Positions 1 to 7,248 of a DNA stretch of 11,284 nt are shown here, in pieces. Source of the DNA: an uncultured Oxalobacteraceae bacterium (GTDB taxonomy: Bacteria > Pseudomonadota > Gammaproteobacteria > Burkholderiales > Burkholderiaceae). The notes beneath the pieces are model-generated. The model saw only the letters and a list, made by a program, of their open reading frames with translations. It searched no databases and was not told the DNA's origin. The position numbers and the translations under genes were made by a program. The stretch lies in the NCBI GenBank assembly GCA_946479705.1, contig CAMLHI010000048.1, positions 1-11,284 on the forward strand. Direction: 5' to 3'. Within the stretch, counting starts at the first letter, position 1, and each line of letters starts with the position of its first letter.

Positions 1-127
1 ACACGGTGTCTTGCAACATGGTTTTGTCGGTGACGAGCGGCAGCAATTGCTTCGGCAGCACGGCGCGCGACAGTGGCCACAGGCGGGTACCGGCGCCCCC
101 GGACAAGACGACTGGATAGATTTTCAT
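1..127 (-). CDS. manC: Mannose-1-phosphate guanylyltransferase, N-terminal 42 codons (partial)
   Basis: The enzyme would make GDP-mannose from mannose-1-phosphate and GTP in the cytoplasm. Only the start is present; the gene runs off the left edge. The visible protein begins [20 protein letters not shown] and continues with a PKQ motif at residues 25-27. This is the nucleotidyltransferase signature GGxGxRLxPL...PK of the ManC/AlgA/CpsB family, and LWPLSR followed by PKQ points to the mannose-1-phosphate branch rather than glucose-1-phosphate enzymes. The ATG at 125-127 is the natural family start. Its Shine-Dalgarno is weak (a TTGGA stretch upstream). It lies 16 nt downstream of the acyltransferase stop on the same strand, so it is probably the fourth gene of the leftward operon. 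Whether it is a one-domain enzyme or the two-domain form with a phosphomannose isomerase module cannot be told here. Confidence 0.88.
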   Translation of the reverse strand, partial: MKIYPVVLSGGAGTRLWPLSRAVLPKQLLPLVTDKTMLQDTV

Positions 128-143
128 GGTGATTCCAAGATGA

Positions 144-2135
144 TTAGGGAAGTGATCCTGATGCCTGGCGGGCGCTTGCCAGGGCGCGCCGCAGGGCGAA
201 GGCGGCTGGCACGCCTTCATTGGCGACGATGGCTTCGCCCAGCTTCCATCCGCCGGGCACCGACAGATGGCCGTGATCGTAATACAGCTGCGCGCCGGCG
301 CCGTCGTGGGTGGAGCACAGGCCGTCGCGGCACAGGTAGGCGGTGGCGTCGAAGTAGTCGACATGGGGCTGCTGTTGGGCGAACCGGCGCAGCGCCTGGT
401 TCATGGCGACGACCGGCGCGCCCATCGGAATGCGCAGCGGTTCGCAGCGCAGCCATGGGTAGGACAGCGCTTTCGCGGCGCACTGGCGGTCGAAAGCCTC
501 GAACAGCGGGACCCGGCCGATGAGCACCACGCGCTTGCCCTGGGCCGTCAGTTCGCGCACCGTGCCGAAGAAACGCTCCAGAAATTGCGGCGAGCGGTTC
601 TGGTAGGAAGTCCAGGCGGCGGCGATGATCACCACGTCGGTCCGCTCGAGCACGCTCCGGATCACCGACTGCGAGGCGCCGCAATCCTTCAGGCGCGCAG
701 GATCGACGATACCTTCGATCGGGCCAAGCAAGGGCGCGCAGGTGCCCACTTGCAGGTTGCGGAAACCGAAGCCGGCGGCGCGCGCGAACGCGCCCACCAT
801 GCCGACGTAATGCGCCGCATTCGAGTCCCCCCACAGCAGCACGGCGGGCGCATCCGGCGCCGCGCCAGCGGCATTGATCACACAGCGCGGATCGGTCGCG
901 TCGCCGCCGGCCAGCGCTTTGCGCATGCATACGTAGGGGAAGTCGGTGGGCGGATGCTCGTTGGCGCGCACCGTGGCCAGGCGCGCGCCATAGCCGGTGT
1001 CGAGCAGGCCGCCGGTGCCCACCACCAGCAGCGCCACGCCGGCCACGCCCAGGGTCGCTGCGCCGTAGGTGCGGAAAATGGCGCGCCAGCGCGTCCCGGA
1101 CACCTGGCGGAAGGGTTGCTCGATGGTGGCATAGGTCAGCCAGGCCAGCGCCAGCGTCAGCACGAAAATCACGCTGCCGCTCAGCAGCGACGGCTGGCCG
1201 TACGCATAGCGGTAAAACGCCAGCAGCGGCCAGTGCCACAGGTAGGCCGAATACGATATCCAACCGACCATGCGCAGCGGCGTCCAGCGCAGCAGGCGGG
1301 CCATGCCGCCCCGGTCCAGCTGCCCGGCCAGCAGCAGCGCGGCGGTGGCGAAGGCCGGCACCATCGCCCGCACGCCCGGGAAGATCTGGTCTTCGCGCAG
1401 CAGCCACAGGGCAGCTGCAAGCCCGGCCGCACCAAGCCAGCCGATGGCGCGCCAGACGCCGCCGGACCAATGCGCGTGCATGCGCCGCTCGACGATCAGC
1501 GCGGCCATGGCGCCGGCCAGCAGTTCGCCCGCGCGCGACGGCAGCATATAGTAGGCGAACGCGGGACTGCGGGTAAATAACAGCTCGCCGATGAGGAAGG
1601 AGGCCAGCGCGGCGGCGGCCATGAGCGCCAGCAGGCCCGGTGCGCGCAGCAGGCGGTAGCCGAGCGCCAGCGCGAGCGGCCAGATCAGGTAAAACTGTTC
1701 CTCCACGCCGAGCGACCACAGGTGCAACAGCGGCAGTTCGGCGCTGCTCGGCGCGAAGTAGCTGGTATCCTGGAAAAAGGTGTAGTAGACATTGGTGAGC
1801 GAGGCGAGCGACCACAGGCCCGCCTTGGCGGCATTCACGGCGTCCTGCGGCAGCAGCAGCGCTTGCGCGGCCAGCACGGTGGCCAGCACCACGACCAGCA
1901 TCGCCGGCGCAATGCGCTTGATGCGGCGCACGTAAAAGTCGCGCAGCGAGAAGGCGCCGGCGGCCAGGTCCTGCAGGATCTTGCCGGTGATGAGGAAGCC
2001 GGACAGCACGAAGAAGACGTCAACGCCGACGAAGCCGCCGGGCAGCAGGTCTTTTTGAATGTGGAACACGATCACGGCGAGCACCGCGATCGCGCGCAGT
2101 CCATCGATATCGTGCCGGTACGAGTCTGGTCGCAT
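144..2135 (-). CDS. Acyltransferase 3 family membrane protein with C-terminal SGNH domain (OafA/YrhL type)
   Basis: Predicted inner-membrane O-acyltransferase (663 aa) that likely acetylates a sugar of the polysaccharide. Residues 1-375 are a polytopic acyltransferase-3 domain: [15 protein letters not shown] (11-25, with the conserved His25), [19 protein letters not shown] (33-51), RRIKRIAPA (70-78) and [17 protein letters not shown] (137-153). A periplasmic SGNH hydrolase-like domain follows: GDSN at 436-439 (nucleophile Ser438) and DHGH at 620-623 (Asp620/His623 dyad). This two-module layout is that of O-antigen and peptidoglycan acetyltransferases of the OafA type, where the membrane part passes the acyl group and the SGNH part transfers it. 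The ATG at 2133-2135 is preferred because AGGA lies 7 nt upstream (2143-2146). An in-frame GTG at 2168 would sit inside a hairpin and add 11 unconserved residues. The donor, acceptor and position modified are unknown. Confidence 0.9.
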   Translation of the reverse strand: MRPDSYRHDIDGLRAIAVLAVIVFHIQKDLLPGGFVGVDVFFVLSGFLITGKILQDLAAGAFSLRDFYVRRIKRIAPAMLVVVLATVLAAQALLLPQDAVNAAKAGLWSLASLTNVYYTFFQDTSYFAPSSAELPLLHLWSLGVEEQFYLIWPLALALGYRLLRAPGLLALMAAAALASFLIGELLFTRSPAFAYYMLPSRAGELLAGAMAALIVERRMHAHWSGGVWRAIGWLGAAGLAAALWLLREDQIFPGVRAMVPAFATAALLLAGQLDRGGMARLLRWTPLRMVGWISYSAYLWHWPLLAFYRYAYGQPSLLSGSVIFVLTLALAWLTYATIEQPFRQVSGTRWRAIFRTYGAATLGVAGVALLVVGTGGLLDTGYGARLATVRANEHPPTDFPYVCMRKALAGGDATDPRCVINAAGAAPDAPAVLLWGDSNAAHYVGMVGAFARAAGFGFRNLQVGTCAPLLGPIEGIVDPARLKDCGASQSVIRSVLERTDVVIIAAAWTSYQNRSPQFLERFFGTVRELTAQGKRVVLIGRVPLFEAFDRQCAAKALSYPWLRCEPLRIPMGAPVVAMNQALRRFAQQQPHVDYFDATAYLCRDGLCSTHDGAGAQLYYDHGHLSVPGGWKLGEAIVANEGVPAAFALRRALASARQASGSLP

Positions 2136-2165
2136 GGTCGTGTCCTGGGATTCGGATAAAGCCGG

Positions 2166-2183
2166 CACCGGCGGGCGCCGGTG
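2166..2183 (-). other. GC-rich hairpin between epimerase and acyltransferase genes
   Basis: A perfect inverted repeat CACCGGC-GGGC-GCCGGTG (7-bp arms, 4-nt loop) lies 4 nt beyond the epimerase stop codon on the transcribed minus strand. The RNA after the stem reads CCGGCUUUAUCC, so there is no real U-tract. It is therefore more likely a partial terminator, a processing site or an mRNA-stabilising stem that tunes expression of the downstream acyltransferase and manC. In such GC-rich DNA a stem of this size could also arise by chance. Confidence 0.4.
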
Positions 2184-2187
2184 GGCC

Positions 2188-3180
2188 TTACTGCAGACCG
2201 TTATAGGCGCGGTACCACTGCGCGAATTCCGCCAGCCCGGTCGCCAGCCGGGTGCGCGGCTCGAAACCCACCCACTCGGCCAGGCGGCGCGTATCGGCGT
2301 GCGTGGCCGGCACGTCGCCCGGCTGCATCGGCAGGAAGTTCATGTCGGCCTTGACCCCGCAGACCTGCTCCAGGGTCTGGATAAAGTCGAGCACCGTGCA
2401 CGGATGATCGTTGCCGATGTTGAAGACCGCATGCGCGGCCCGGGTGGCGGTGGCCGGGGTAGGCTTGAACAGCAGGCGCACCACGCCTTCGACGATGTCG
2501 TCGATATAGGTAAAGTCGCGCGTCAGCTTGCCTTCTGCAAACACGGGGATGGCTTGCCCCTTGAGCATCTTTTCGGTAAAACTGAAGTAGGCCATGTCGG
2601 GACGGCCCCAGGGACCGTAGACGGTGAAAAAGCGCAGACCGGTGGCGGGCAGCTTGAACAGGTGGCTGTACGAATACGCCATCAGTTCATTGGACTTCTT
2701 GGTGGCGGCGTACAGCGAAACCGGTTCGTCGGTCTGGTCGCTTTCGGCGAACGGCACCTTGGCGTTGGCGCCGTACACGCTGCTGCTGCTGGCGTACAGC
2801 AGGTGGGCGACCTGGTGGCGGCGGCAAGCTTCCAGCATATTGCCGAAGCCGACCAGGTTGGACTGGATGTAGGCGGCCGGGTTTTCCAGCGAATAGCGCA
2901 CTCCGGCCTGGGCGGCCAGGTGCACCACCAAGCCCGGCTTGACCTCGGCGAACAGGGCTGCGACCTGGTCCGGGTCGGCCAGTTCCACGGTGCGGCACGC
3001 GACCCCGGCGGGCGTAAGCAGGGCGCGCACCCGGTCATGCTTGAGCTGCGGGCTGTAGTAGTCGTTGAAGTTGTCGCAACCGACCACCTTATGGCCCAGC
3101 GCGGCCAGGCGCGCGGCCACAAAGCTGCCGACAAAGCCGGCCGCGCCGGTGACCAGCACCGTGTGCAAGCCCTCGCTCAT
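2188..3180 (-). CDS. UDP-glucuronate 4-epimerase-like NAD-dependent epimerase (extended SDR)
   Basis: Predicted cytoplasmic enzyme (330 aa) interconverting UDP-glucuronate and UDP-galacturonate. The NAD-binding Rossmann motif is TGAAGFVG (11-18, GxxGxxG). The SDR active site is intact: the SSSSVYG stretch (131-137) supplies Ser, and YAATK (157-161) supplies Tyr157 and Lys161. The stretch [16 protein letters not shown] (35-50) and [11 protein letters not shown] (187-197) are typical of the UDP-glucuronate 4-epimerase (CapI/LspL) branch rather than GalE. The start ATG overlaps the stop of the upstream UDP-glucose dehydrogenase gene (ATGA, 3177-3180), suggesting translational coupling. Context supports the call, because the preceding gene makes its substrate UDP-GlcA. 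A UDP-GlcNAc(A) epimerase or a decarboxylating relative is less likely but not excluded by sequence reading. Confidence 0.88.
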   Translation of the reverse strand: MSEGLHTVLVTGAAGFVGSFVAARLAALGHKVVGCDNFNDYYSPQLKHDRVRALLTPAGVACRTVELADPDQVAALFAEVKPGLVVHLAAQAGVRYSLENPAAYIQSNLVGFGNMLEACRRHQVAHLLYASSSSVYGANAKVPFAESDQTDEPVSLYAATKKSNELMAYSYSHLFKLPATGLRFFTVYGPWGRPDMAYFSFTEKMLKGQAIPVFAEGKLTRDFTYIDDIVEGVVRLLFKPTPATATRAAHAVFNIGNDHPCTVLDFIQTLEQVCGVKADMNFLPMQPGDVPATHADTRRLAEWVGFEPRTRLATGLAEFAQWYRAYNGLQ

Positions 3181-4544
3181 GCGCGCAAGTCCGCGCTGGT
3201 GCGGCCGATGCCTTCATAGCGCAGGCCGGCGGCGGCCACGGTTGCCGGATCGTAAATATTACGGCCGTCGAAGAGCGCCTTGCTGCGCAGGCTCTGCGCC
3301 AGGCTAGTGAAGTCCGGCGCGCGGAATTCTTTCCATTCGGTAACCAGCACCAGCGCGTCGGCGCCCGCGGCCGCGTCCCTGGCGGTGGCGGTGATGGTCA
3401 GCAATTCGGCGCAGCGTTGCTCGCCGTGTTCGGCCAGCAGGATGCGCCTGGCTTCATGGCTGGCCACCGGGTCGTAGGCGCGCACCTTGGCGCCGGCGGC
3501 GAACAGCGCGCGAATGAGCACCAGGCTTGGCGCTTCGCGCATGTCGTCGGTGTTCGGCTTGAACGACAAGCCCCACAGCGCGATGGTCTGGCCGGCCAGG
3601 GCGCCGGGGCCGCCGTAGAAACGGCACAGCTTATTGAAAAGCACCATCTTCTGCTGTTCGTTGACGGTCTCGGTGGCGTCCAGCACGTGCAGCCGCTGGT
3701 CCAGGGTGGAGGCGGTCTTGATCAGGGCCTTGACATCTTTCGGGAAGCAGGAGCCGCCGTAACCCATGCCGGCATACAGGAACTGCGGGCCGATGCGCGG
3801 ATCGAGCCCCATCCCCAGGCGCACATGCTCGATATCGGCGCCCAGCAGTTCAGCCAGGTTTGCGAGCTCGTTCATGAAGCTGATGCGGGTGGCCAGCATG
3901 GCATTGGCGGCGTATTTGGTCAGTTCGGCACTGCGGATATCCATTTCCACCAGTTTCTCGTGATTGCGGCTGAACGGGCCGTACAGCTGGCGCATCAGCT
4001 TGGTGGCGCGCGCGTCGTCGCTGCCGACGACGATGCGGTCCGGCTTCATGAAGTCGTCGATGGCGGCGCCTTCCTTGAGGAATTCCGGATTGCTGACGAC
4101 GGCGAAATCGATGCGCACGGCACGCTTGTCCAGCTCACCCTGGATGGCCTTGCGCACCTTGTCCGCGGTGCCGACGGGCACGGTCGACTTGTCCACCACC
4201 ACGATCGGCTTGGCAATGCGCTGGCCGATGCTGCGCGCGGCCGAGAGAATGTGGGTCAGATCGGCACTGCCGTCTTCGTCCGGCGGCGTGCCCACGGCCA
4301 GGAAAATAACTTCGGCGTGCTCGACGGCGACGTCATAGCTGGTGGAAAACAGCATGCGGCCGGCCTGAACGTTGCGCGCAACCATCGCATCCAGACCCGG
4401 CTCGTGAATCGGAATGCCGCCGCTATTGAGCATGGCGATTTTGCGCTCGTCCACGTCCAGGCACAGTACGGTATTGCCGACGTCTGCGAAACAAGCTCCC
4501 GAAACCAGGCCGACGTAGCCCGAGCCAATGATAGTGATTTTCAT
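3177..4544 (-). CDS. ugd: UDP-glucose 6-dehydrogenase
   Basis: Cytoplasmic enzyme (455 aa, normal family length) that oxidises UDP-glucose to UDP-glucuronate with two NAD+. The N-terminal Rossmann motif is [10 protein letters not shown] (7-16), followed by CLDVD (28-32) for NAD ribose binding and [14 protein letters not shown] (83-96). [11 protein letters not shown] (151-161) and the ELTKYAANA segment (207-215, Lys210) are conserved. The catalytic cysteine is Cys266 in GGSCFPKD (263-270). The C-terminal UDP-binding domain has [16 protein letters not shown]. All key residues are present. It is the first gene of the leftward operon and overlaps the epimerase gene by 4 nt. The ATG at 4542-4544 fits the family start exactly, but its Shine-Dalgarno is poor (an AAGAAAA stretch about 10 nt upstream). 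A leader of roughly 220 nt is inferred from the nearest good promoter. Confidence 0.96.
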   Translation of the reverse strand: MKITIIGSGYVGLVSGACFADVGNTVLCLDVDERKIAMLNSGGIPIHEPGLDAMVARNVQAGRMLFSTSYDVAVEHAEVIFLAVGTPPDEDGSADLTHILSAARSIGQRIAKPIVVVDKSTVPVGTADKVRKAIQGELDKRAVRIDFAVVSNPEFLKEGAAIDDFMKPDRIVVGSDDARATKLMRQLYGPFSRNHEKLVEMDIRSAELTKYAANAMLATRISFMNELANLAELLGADIEHVRLGMGLDPRIGPQFLYAGMGYGGSCFPKDVKALIKTASTLDQRLHVLDATETVNEQQKMVLFNKLCRFYGGPGALAGQTIALWGLSFKPNTDDMREAPSLVLIRALFAAGAKVRAYDPVASHEARRILLAEHGEQRCAELLTITATARDAAAGADALVLVTEWKEFRAPDFTSLAQSLRSKALFDGRNIYDPATVAAAGLRYEGIGRTSADLRA

Positions 4545-4702
4545 AGAGTGATTTTCTTGGTGGTGGCGAATTGGATCGGCGGAGACAGTGGACTCACATG
4601 GCGTGCATCTCGGGTCGCGCTGGGGGCGCTTTCCGGCCAGCCGAGGCGAATATCAGAATGCGATTATGAGGACAGAACGACTATTTCAGCAAGCAAATTT
4701 AC

Positions 4703-4718
4703 GTTGCTAGTTAGCAAC
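4703..4718. repeat. Short palindrome GTTGCTA-GT-TAGCAAC in the dehydrogenase leader
   Basis: The two 7-bp arms are perfect reverse complements separated by 2 nt. It lies about 35 nt from the larger inverted repeat and downstream of the predicted minus-strand promoter. It may be a second operator for a dimeric regulator, or an RNA stem in the leader. Its sequence is unrelated to the larger repeat, so the same protein is unlikely to bind both. It also covers the last codons of the possible leader ORF. Confidence 0.5.
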
Positions 4719-4733
4719 TAAATGAGCTTGCAT
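4707..4733 (-). CDS. Possible 8-codon leader ORF upstream of ugd
   Basis: On the minus strand a strong Shine-Dalgarno-like GGGAGGAAA (within 4741-4750) precedes an ATG at 4731-4733 by about 10 nt. The reading frame encodes MQAHLVAN and stops at a TAG (4707-4709) inside the palindrome at 4703-4718. This ribosome binding site is better than that of the dehydrogenase gene itself. It could be a translated leader that controls read-through or RNA folding, or it could be chance. There is no run of a single regulatory amino acid as in classical attenuators. Confidence 0.22.
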   Translation of the reverse strand: MQAHLVAN

Positions 4734-4752
4734 CCCAAGATTTCCTCCCAGG

Positions 4753-4774
4753 TTTACAGTATGCCTACTGTAAA
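4753..4774. promoter_or_regulatory. Inverted repeat, likely operator shared by divergent promoters
   Basis: The arms TTTACAGTA and TACTGTAAA are perfect 9-bp reverse complements around a 4-nt spacer TGCC. The left arm contains the -35 hexamer of the predicted plus-strand promoter, and the repeat abuts the -10 hexamer of the predicted minus-strand promoter, covering its likely start point. A dimeric regulator bound here could block both promoters. The half-sites superficially recall LexA words but in the opposite arrangement, so I do not assign a known regulator. Confidence 0.6.
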
Positions 4775-4782
4775 ATTATACT
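4753..4782 (+). promoter_or_regulatory. Predicted sigma70-like promoter for the glycosyltransferase operon
   Basis: TTTACA at 4753-4758 (5 of 6 to TTGACA) and TATACT at 4777-4782 (5 of 6 to TATAAT) are separated by 18 nt. Transcription would start near 4790, giving a leader of about 105 nt before the first glycosyltransferase ATG. A second possible -10, TATTAT at 4791-4796, lacks a good -35. Confidence 0.5.
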
Positions 4783-4803
4783 TTCAATTTTATTATCGGA
4801 CAA
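4775..4803 (-). promoter_or_regulatory. Predicted sigma70-like promoter for the ugd operon
   Basis: On the minus strand, TTGTCC (4798-4803; 4 of 6 to TTGACA) lies 17 nt upstream of a perfect TATAAT (4775-4780). Transcription would start near 4768, inside the 4753-4774 inverted repeat, and yield a leader of about 220 nt before the dehydrogenase ATG. A weaker alternative closer to the gene (CATAAT around 4664-4669 with a poor -35) cannot be ruled out. Confidence 0.5.
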
Positions 4804-4894
4804 GCGAAGCAACCTTTCCCGATGACAAAATAGATGCGGCAGCTCAGGACCATGCGATACTGTGCCGTGTGCGCCTGCCTACTCACCATACAAC

Positions 4895-6094
4895 ATGAAG
4901 CTACTTACTTTCAGCACGCTGTTTCCCAATGCGCAACAGCCCAACCACGGTATTTTCGTGGAAACCCGGTTGCGCTATCTGATCGCCAGCGGCCAGGTCG
5001 AATCGCGCGTGGTCGCACCGGTTCCCTGGTTTCCCTTCGCGCATCCGCGCTTCGGCCACTATGCCGCGCTGGCGAAGGTGCCGGCGCGCGAACAGCGCCA
5101 CGGGCTCGACATTGTGCACCCGCGCTACCTGGTCCTGCCCAAGGTCGGCATGCTCGCCACGCCGCTGCTGATGGCGCGCGCCGCCCGCTCCGCCATCGGC
5201 CGCATCCTCGACGAAGGCTACAACTTTGACGTCATCGACGCCCACTACTTTTACCCGGACGGGGTGGCCGCGGTCATGCTGGGAAAGTATTTTAACAAGC
5301 CCGTGACCGTGACCGCGCGCGGCACCGACATCAACCTGATTCCCCAGTTCAGCTTACCGCGCAAGATGATCCTGTGGGCCGCGCGCAACGCCAAGGGCCT
5401 CATCACCGTCTGCCAGGCCCTGAAAGAGGAAATGGTTGAACTGGGCGTGGCCGAGCACCGTATCACGGCGCTGCGCAACGGCGTCGACCTGCAGCGCTTC
5501 GCCCCGCGCGACCGCGCCGCCGCCCGCGCCGCCCTGGGCATGACCCATTTCACCCTGCTGTCGGTCGGATTGCTCGACCCGCGCAAAGCCCACGACCTGG
5601 TCATCGAGGCGCTGGTGCGCCTGCCCGACGTGCACCTCATGATCGCCGGCACCGGTCCGCAGCGCAAGGCGCTGGAAGCCCTTGCCGCCCAGCTCGGCGT
5701 GGCCGAGCGCGTGACTTTCCTGGGCGGCGTGCCGCAGGTCGAACTGGCGTCCTATTACAACGCCGCCGACGCGCTGGTGCTGGCGTCGAGCCGCGAAGGC
5801 TGGGCCAATGTGCTGCTCGAATCGATGGCCTGCGGCACCCCGGTGGTGGCCAGCAACGTGTGGGGCACCCCGGAAGTGGTGGCCGCGCCGGAAGCCGGCC
5901 TGCTGATGGCCGAGCGCACCCCCGGCGCCCTGGCCGAGGCCGTCACCAGCCTGCGCGCGAGCTATCCCGATCACGGCGCCACGCGCCGCTACGCCGAGCG
6001 CTTCAGCTGGGACGCCACCACCCAGGGCCAAATCGACCTGTTCCGCAACATTGTCAACAATTCCACCCCCAGCCTGCTGGGCCAAGCCGCGTGA
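4895..6094 (+). CDS. GT4 family glycosyltransferase
   Basis: Predicted cytoplasmic, membrane-associated retaining glycosyltransferase (GT-B fold, 399 aa) adding a sugar to the lipid-linked repeat unit. The N-terminal domain opens MKLLTFSTLFPNAQQPNHGI, the usual start of a GT4 group found in EPS clusters. The donor-binding domain has SVGLLDPRKAHD (223-234), AGTGPQ (251-256) and the E-x7-E motif in SSREGWANVLLES (Glu301 and Glu309), followed by MACGTPVVAS. Donor and linkage are not predictable; GDP-mannose is one possibility given manC nearby. The ATG at 4895 matches the family start but has no visible Shine-Dalgarno. An in-frame GTG at 4862 would add 11 residues and has an AGGA 12 nt upstream. 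The stop overlaps the next gene's GTG (GTGA, 6091-6094). It is the first gene of the rightward operon. Confidence 0.92.
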   Translation: MKLLTFSTLFPNAQQPNHGIFVETRLRYLIASGQVESRVVAPVPWFPFAHPRFGHYAALAKVPAREQRHGLDIVHPRYLVLPKVGMLATPLLMARAARSAIGRILDEGYNFDVIDAHYFYPDGVAAVMLGKYFNKPVTVTARGTDINLIPQFSLPRKMILWAARNAKGLITVCQALKEEMVELGVAEHRITALRNGVDLQRFAPRDRAAARAALGMTHFTLLSVGLLDPRKAHDLVIEALVRLPDVHLMIAGTGPQRKALEALAAQLGVAERVTFLGGVPQVELASYYNAADALVLASSREGWANVLLESMACGTPVVASNVWGTPEVVAAPEAGLLMAERTPGALAEAVTSLRASYPDHGATRRYAERFSWDATTQGQIDLFRNIVNNSTPSLLGQAA

Positions 6095-7248
6095 AGATCC
6101 TCTACCATCACCGTACCCGTTCCAAGGACGGGCAGTACGTCCACATCGAAGAAATGATCACCGCCCTGCGCGAGCAGGGCCATGAAGTCGTGATCGTGGC
6201 ACCGCCCAGCGCCGAGACTGAGGATTTCGGCGCCGACGCCGGCCCGGTCGCCCTGCTCAAGCGCTACCTGCCGAAGTGGTTTTACGAGCTCATGGAGCTG
6301 GGCTACAGCCTGCTGGCCTACCGCCGCCTCGCCGCCGCCGTGCGCAAGCACGCACCGGATTGCCTGTATGAGCGCTATAACCTGTTTCTGCCCGCCGGCA
6401 TCTGGCTGGCGCGCAAGTACAAACTGCCCATGCTGCTGGAAATCAATGCGCCGATCCTCGAGGAGCGCACCAGGTACGATGGCTTGTCCCTGACCGGCCT
6501 GGCGCGCTGGTCGCAGGCCTACGCCTGGAACAACGCCGACATGGTGCTGCCGGTCACGCAGGTGCTGGGCGACATGGTCGCGTCCTACGGCGTGCCGAAG
6601 GACAAGATCGTGGTCATCCCCAACGGCATCAACTCGGCCCGCTTCGCCAGCGCGCCGGACGTGGCGGCCGCCAAGCGCGCACTCGGCCTGGAGGATCGCC
6701 TGGTGCTGGGCTTCACCGGTTTCGTGCGCGACTGGCACGGCCTGGACAAGGTGATCGCCATGATTGCCCAGGACCGGCCGGACGCGCACCGCCAGTTGCT
6801 GGTGGTCGGTGACGGCCCGGAACGGGCCAGGCTGGAACAGCAGGCCAGCGCGCTGGGCATCGCCGAGCGCGTGCGCTTTACCGGCATCATCGGGCGCGAC
6901 GACGTGGCGCGCTATGTGGCGGCCTTCGACATCGCCCTGCAGCCGGCCGTGGTGGCCTACGCCTCGCCGCTCAAGCTGTTCGAATACCTGGCGCTGGGCA
7001 AGGCCATCGTGGCCCCGGCCCAGCCCAACATCATGGAAATCCTCGCGCCCGACCAGAACGCCGTGCTGTTCGACCCGGCCGACCGCGACGGCATGGCCAA
7101 GGCCGTCAGCCGGCTGTGCGCCGACCACCACTTGCGCGCCACGGTGGCCGGCGGCGCGCGCGACAGCATCGCCGCGCAGCAACTGACCTGGCACGCCAAT
7201 GCGCGCCGCGTGGTCGAGCTCTTCAAGAGGCTCGGCGCGCATGCGTGA
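6091..7248 (+). CDS. GT4 family glycosyltransferase, SPxKLFEY subgroup
   Basis: Second predicted GT-B fold glycosyltransferase of the operon (385 aa). It starts at a GTG (6091) whose bases overlap the preceding stop as GTGA, so translational coupling is likely; the family-typical start VKILYHHRTRSKDGQYVHIE supports this site. YERYNLFLPAG (93-103) and LEINAPI (116-122) are typical acceptor-domain stretches. The C-terminal domain has GFTGFVRDWHGLDK (207-220), VVGDGPE (238-244) and SPLKLFEYLALGKAIVAP (292-309). The last motif keeps the second Glu of E-x7-E (Glu297) but has Val at the first position (289), as in a recognised GT4 subgroup, so this is probably not a defect. Acceptor and donor are unknown. 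The 3' end overlaps the ligase-like gene by 8 nt. Confidence 0.91.
   Translation: MKILYHHRTRSKDGQYVHIEEMITALREQGHEVVIVAPPSAETEDFGADAGPVALLKRYLPKWFYELMELGYSLLAYRRLAAAVRKHAPDCLYERYNLFLPAGIWLARKYKLPMLLEINAPILEERTRYDGLSLTGLARWSQAYAWNNADMVLPVTQVLGDMVASYGVPKDKIVVIPNGINSARFASAPDVAAAKRALGLEDRLVLGFTGFVRDWHGLDKVIAMIAQDRPDAHRQLLVVGDGPERARLEQQASALGIAERVRFTGIIGRDDVARYVAAFDIALQPAVVAYASPLKLFEYLALGKAIVAPAQPNIMEILAPDQNAVLFDPADRDGMAKAVSRLCADHHLRATVAGGARDSIAAQQLTWHANARRVVELFKRLGAHA

Larger units (their letters stand above)
4545..4894. promoter_or_regulatory. Divergent control region between the two operons
   Basis: This 350-nt gap is the only long non-coding stretch in the window and separates the two divergently transcribed arms. 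Its middle, about 4650-4835, is clearly AT-rich against the GC-rich genes around it. It contains two inverted repeats, back-to-back sigma70-like promoters and a possible tiny ORF, listed separately. The part next to the dehydrogenase gene (about 4575-4650) is GC-rich and could fold in RNA, but no recognisable riboswitch was found. No convincing sigma54 (-24/-12) element was seen, although sigma54 control is known for some exosortase-linked EPS loci. Confidence 0.75.

Noticed and set aside
217..1815. A 532-codon minus-strand frame overlapping the acyltransferase gene in another phase
   Set aside because: It is Arg/Ala/Pro-rich with no motif, an out-of-frame shadow of the acyltransferase.
3417..4721. 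A 434-codon plus-strand frame opposite the UDP-glucose dehydrogenase gene
   Set aside because: The minus-strand gene contains every conserved dehydrogenase motif including the catalytic Cys. The opposite frame has none and runs into the AT-rich control region without a domain.
4753..4774. LexA (SOS) box
   Set aside because: The half-sites read ACAGTA then TACTGT with a 4-nt gap. The proteobacterial LexA box is CTGT-N8-ACAG, the opposite arrangement, so the likeness is superficial.
4545..4894. Sigma54 promoter or c-di-GMP riboswitch in the control region
   Set aside because: Scanning both strands by eye showed no GG-N10-GC pair in a proper -24/-12 context and no recognisable riboswitch core. 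The sigma70-like elements fit better.
6091..7248. Inactive glycosyltransferase because the first Glu of E-x7-E is absent
   Set aside because: The SPLKLFEY form of this motif is a normal variant of a GT4 subgroup, and the remaining donor-site motifs are present.
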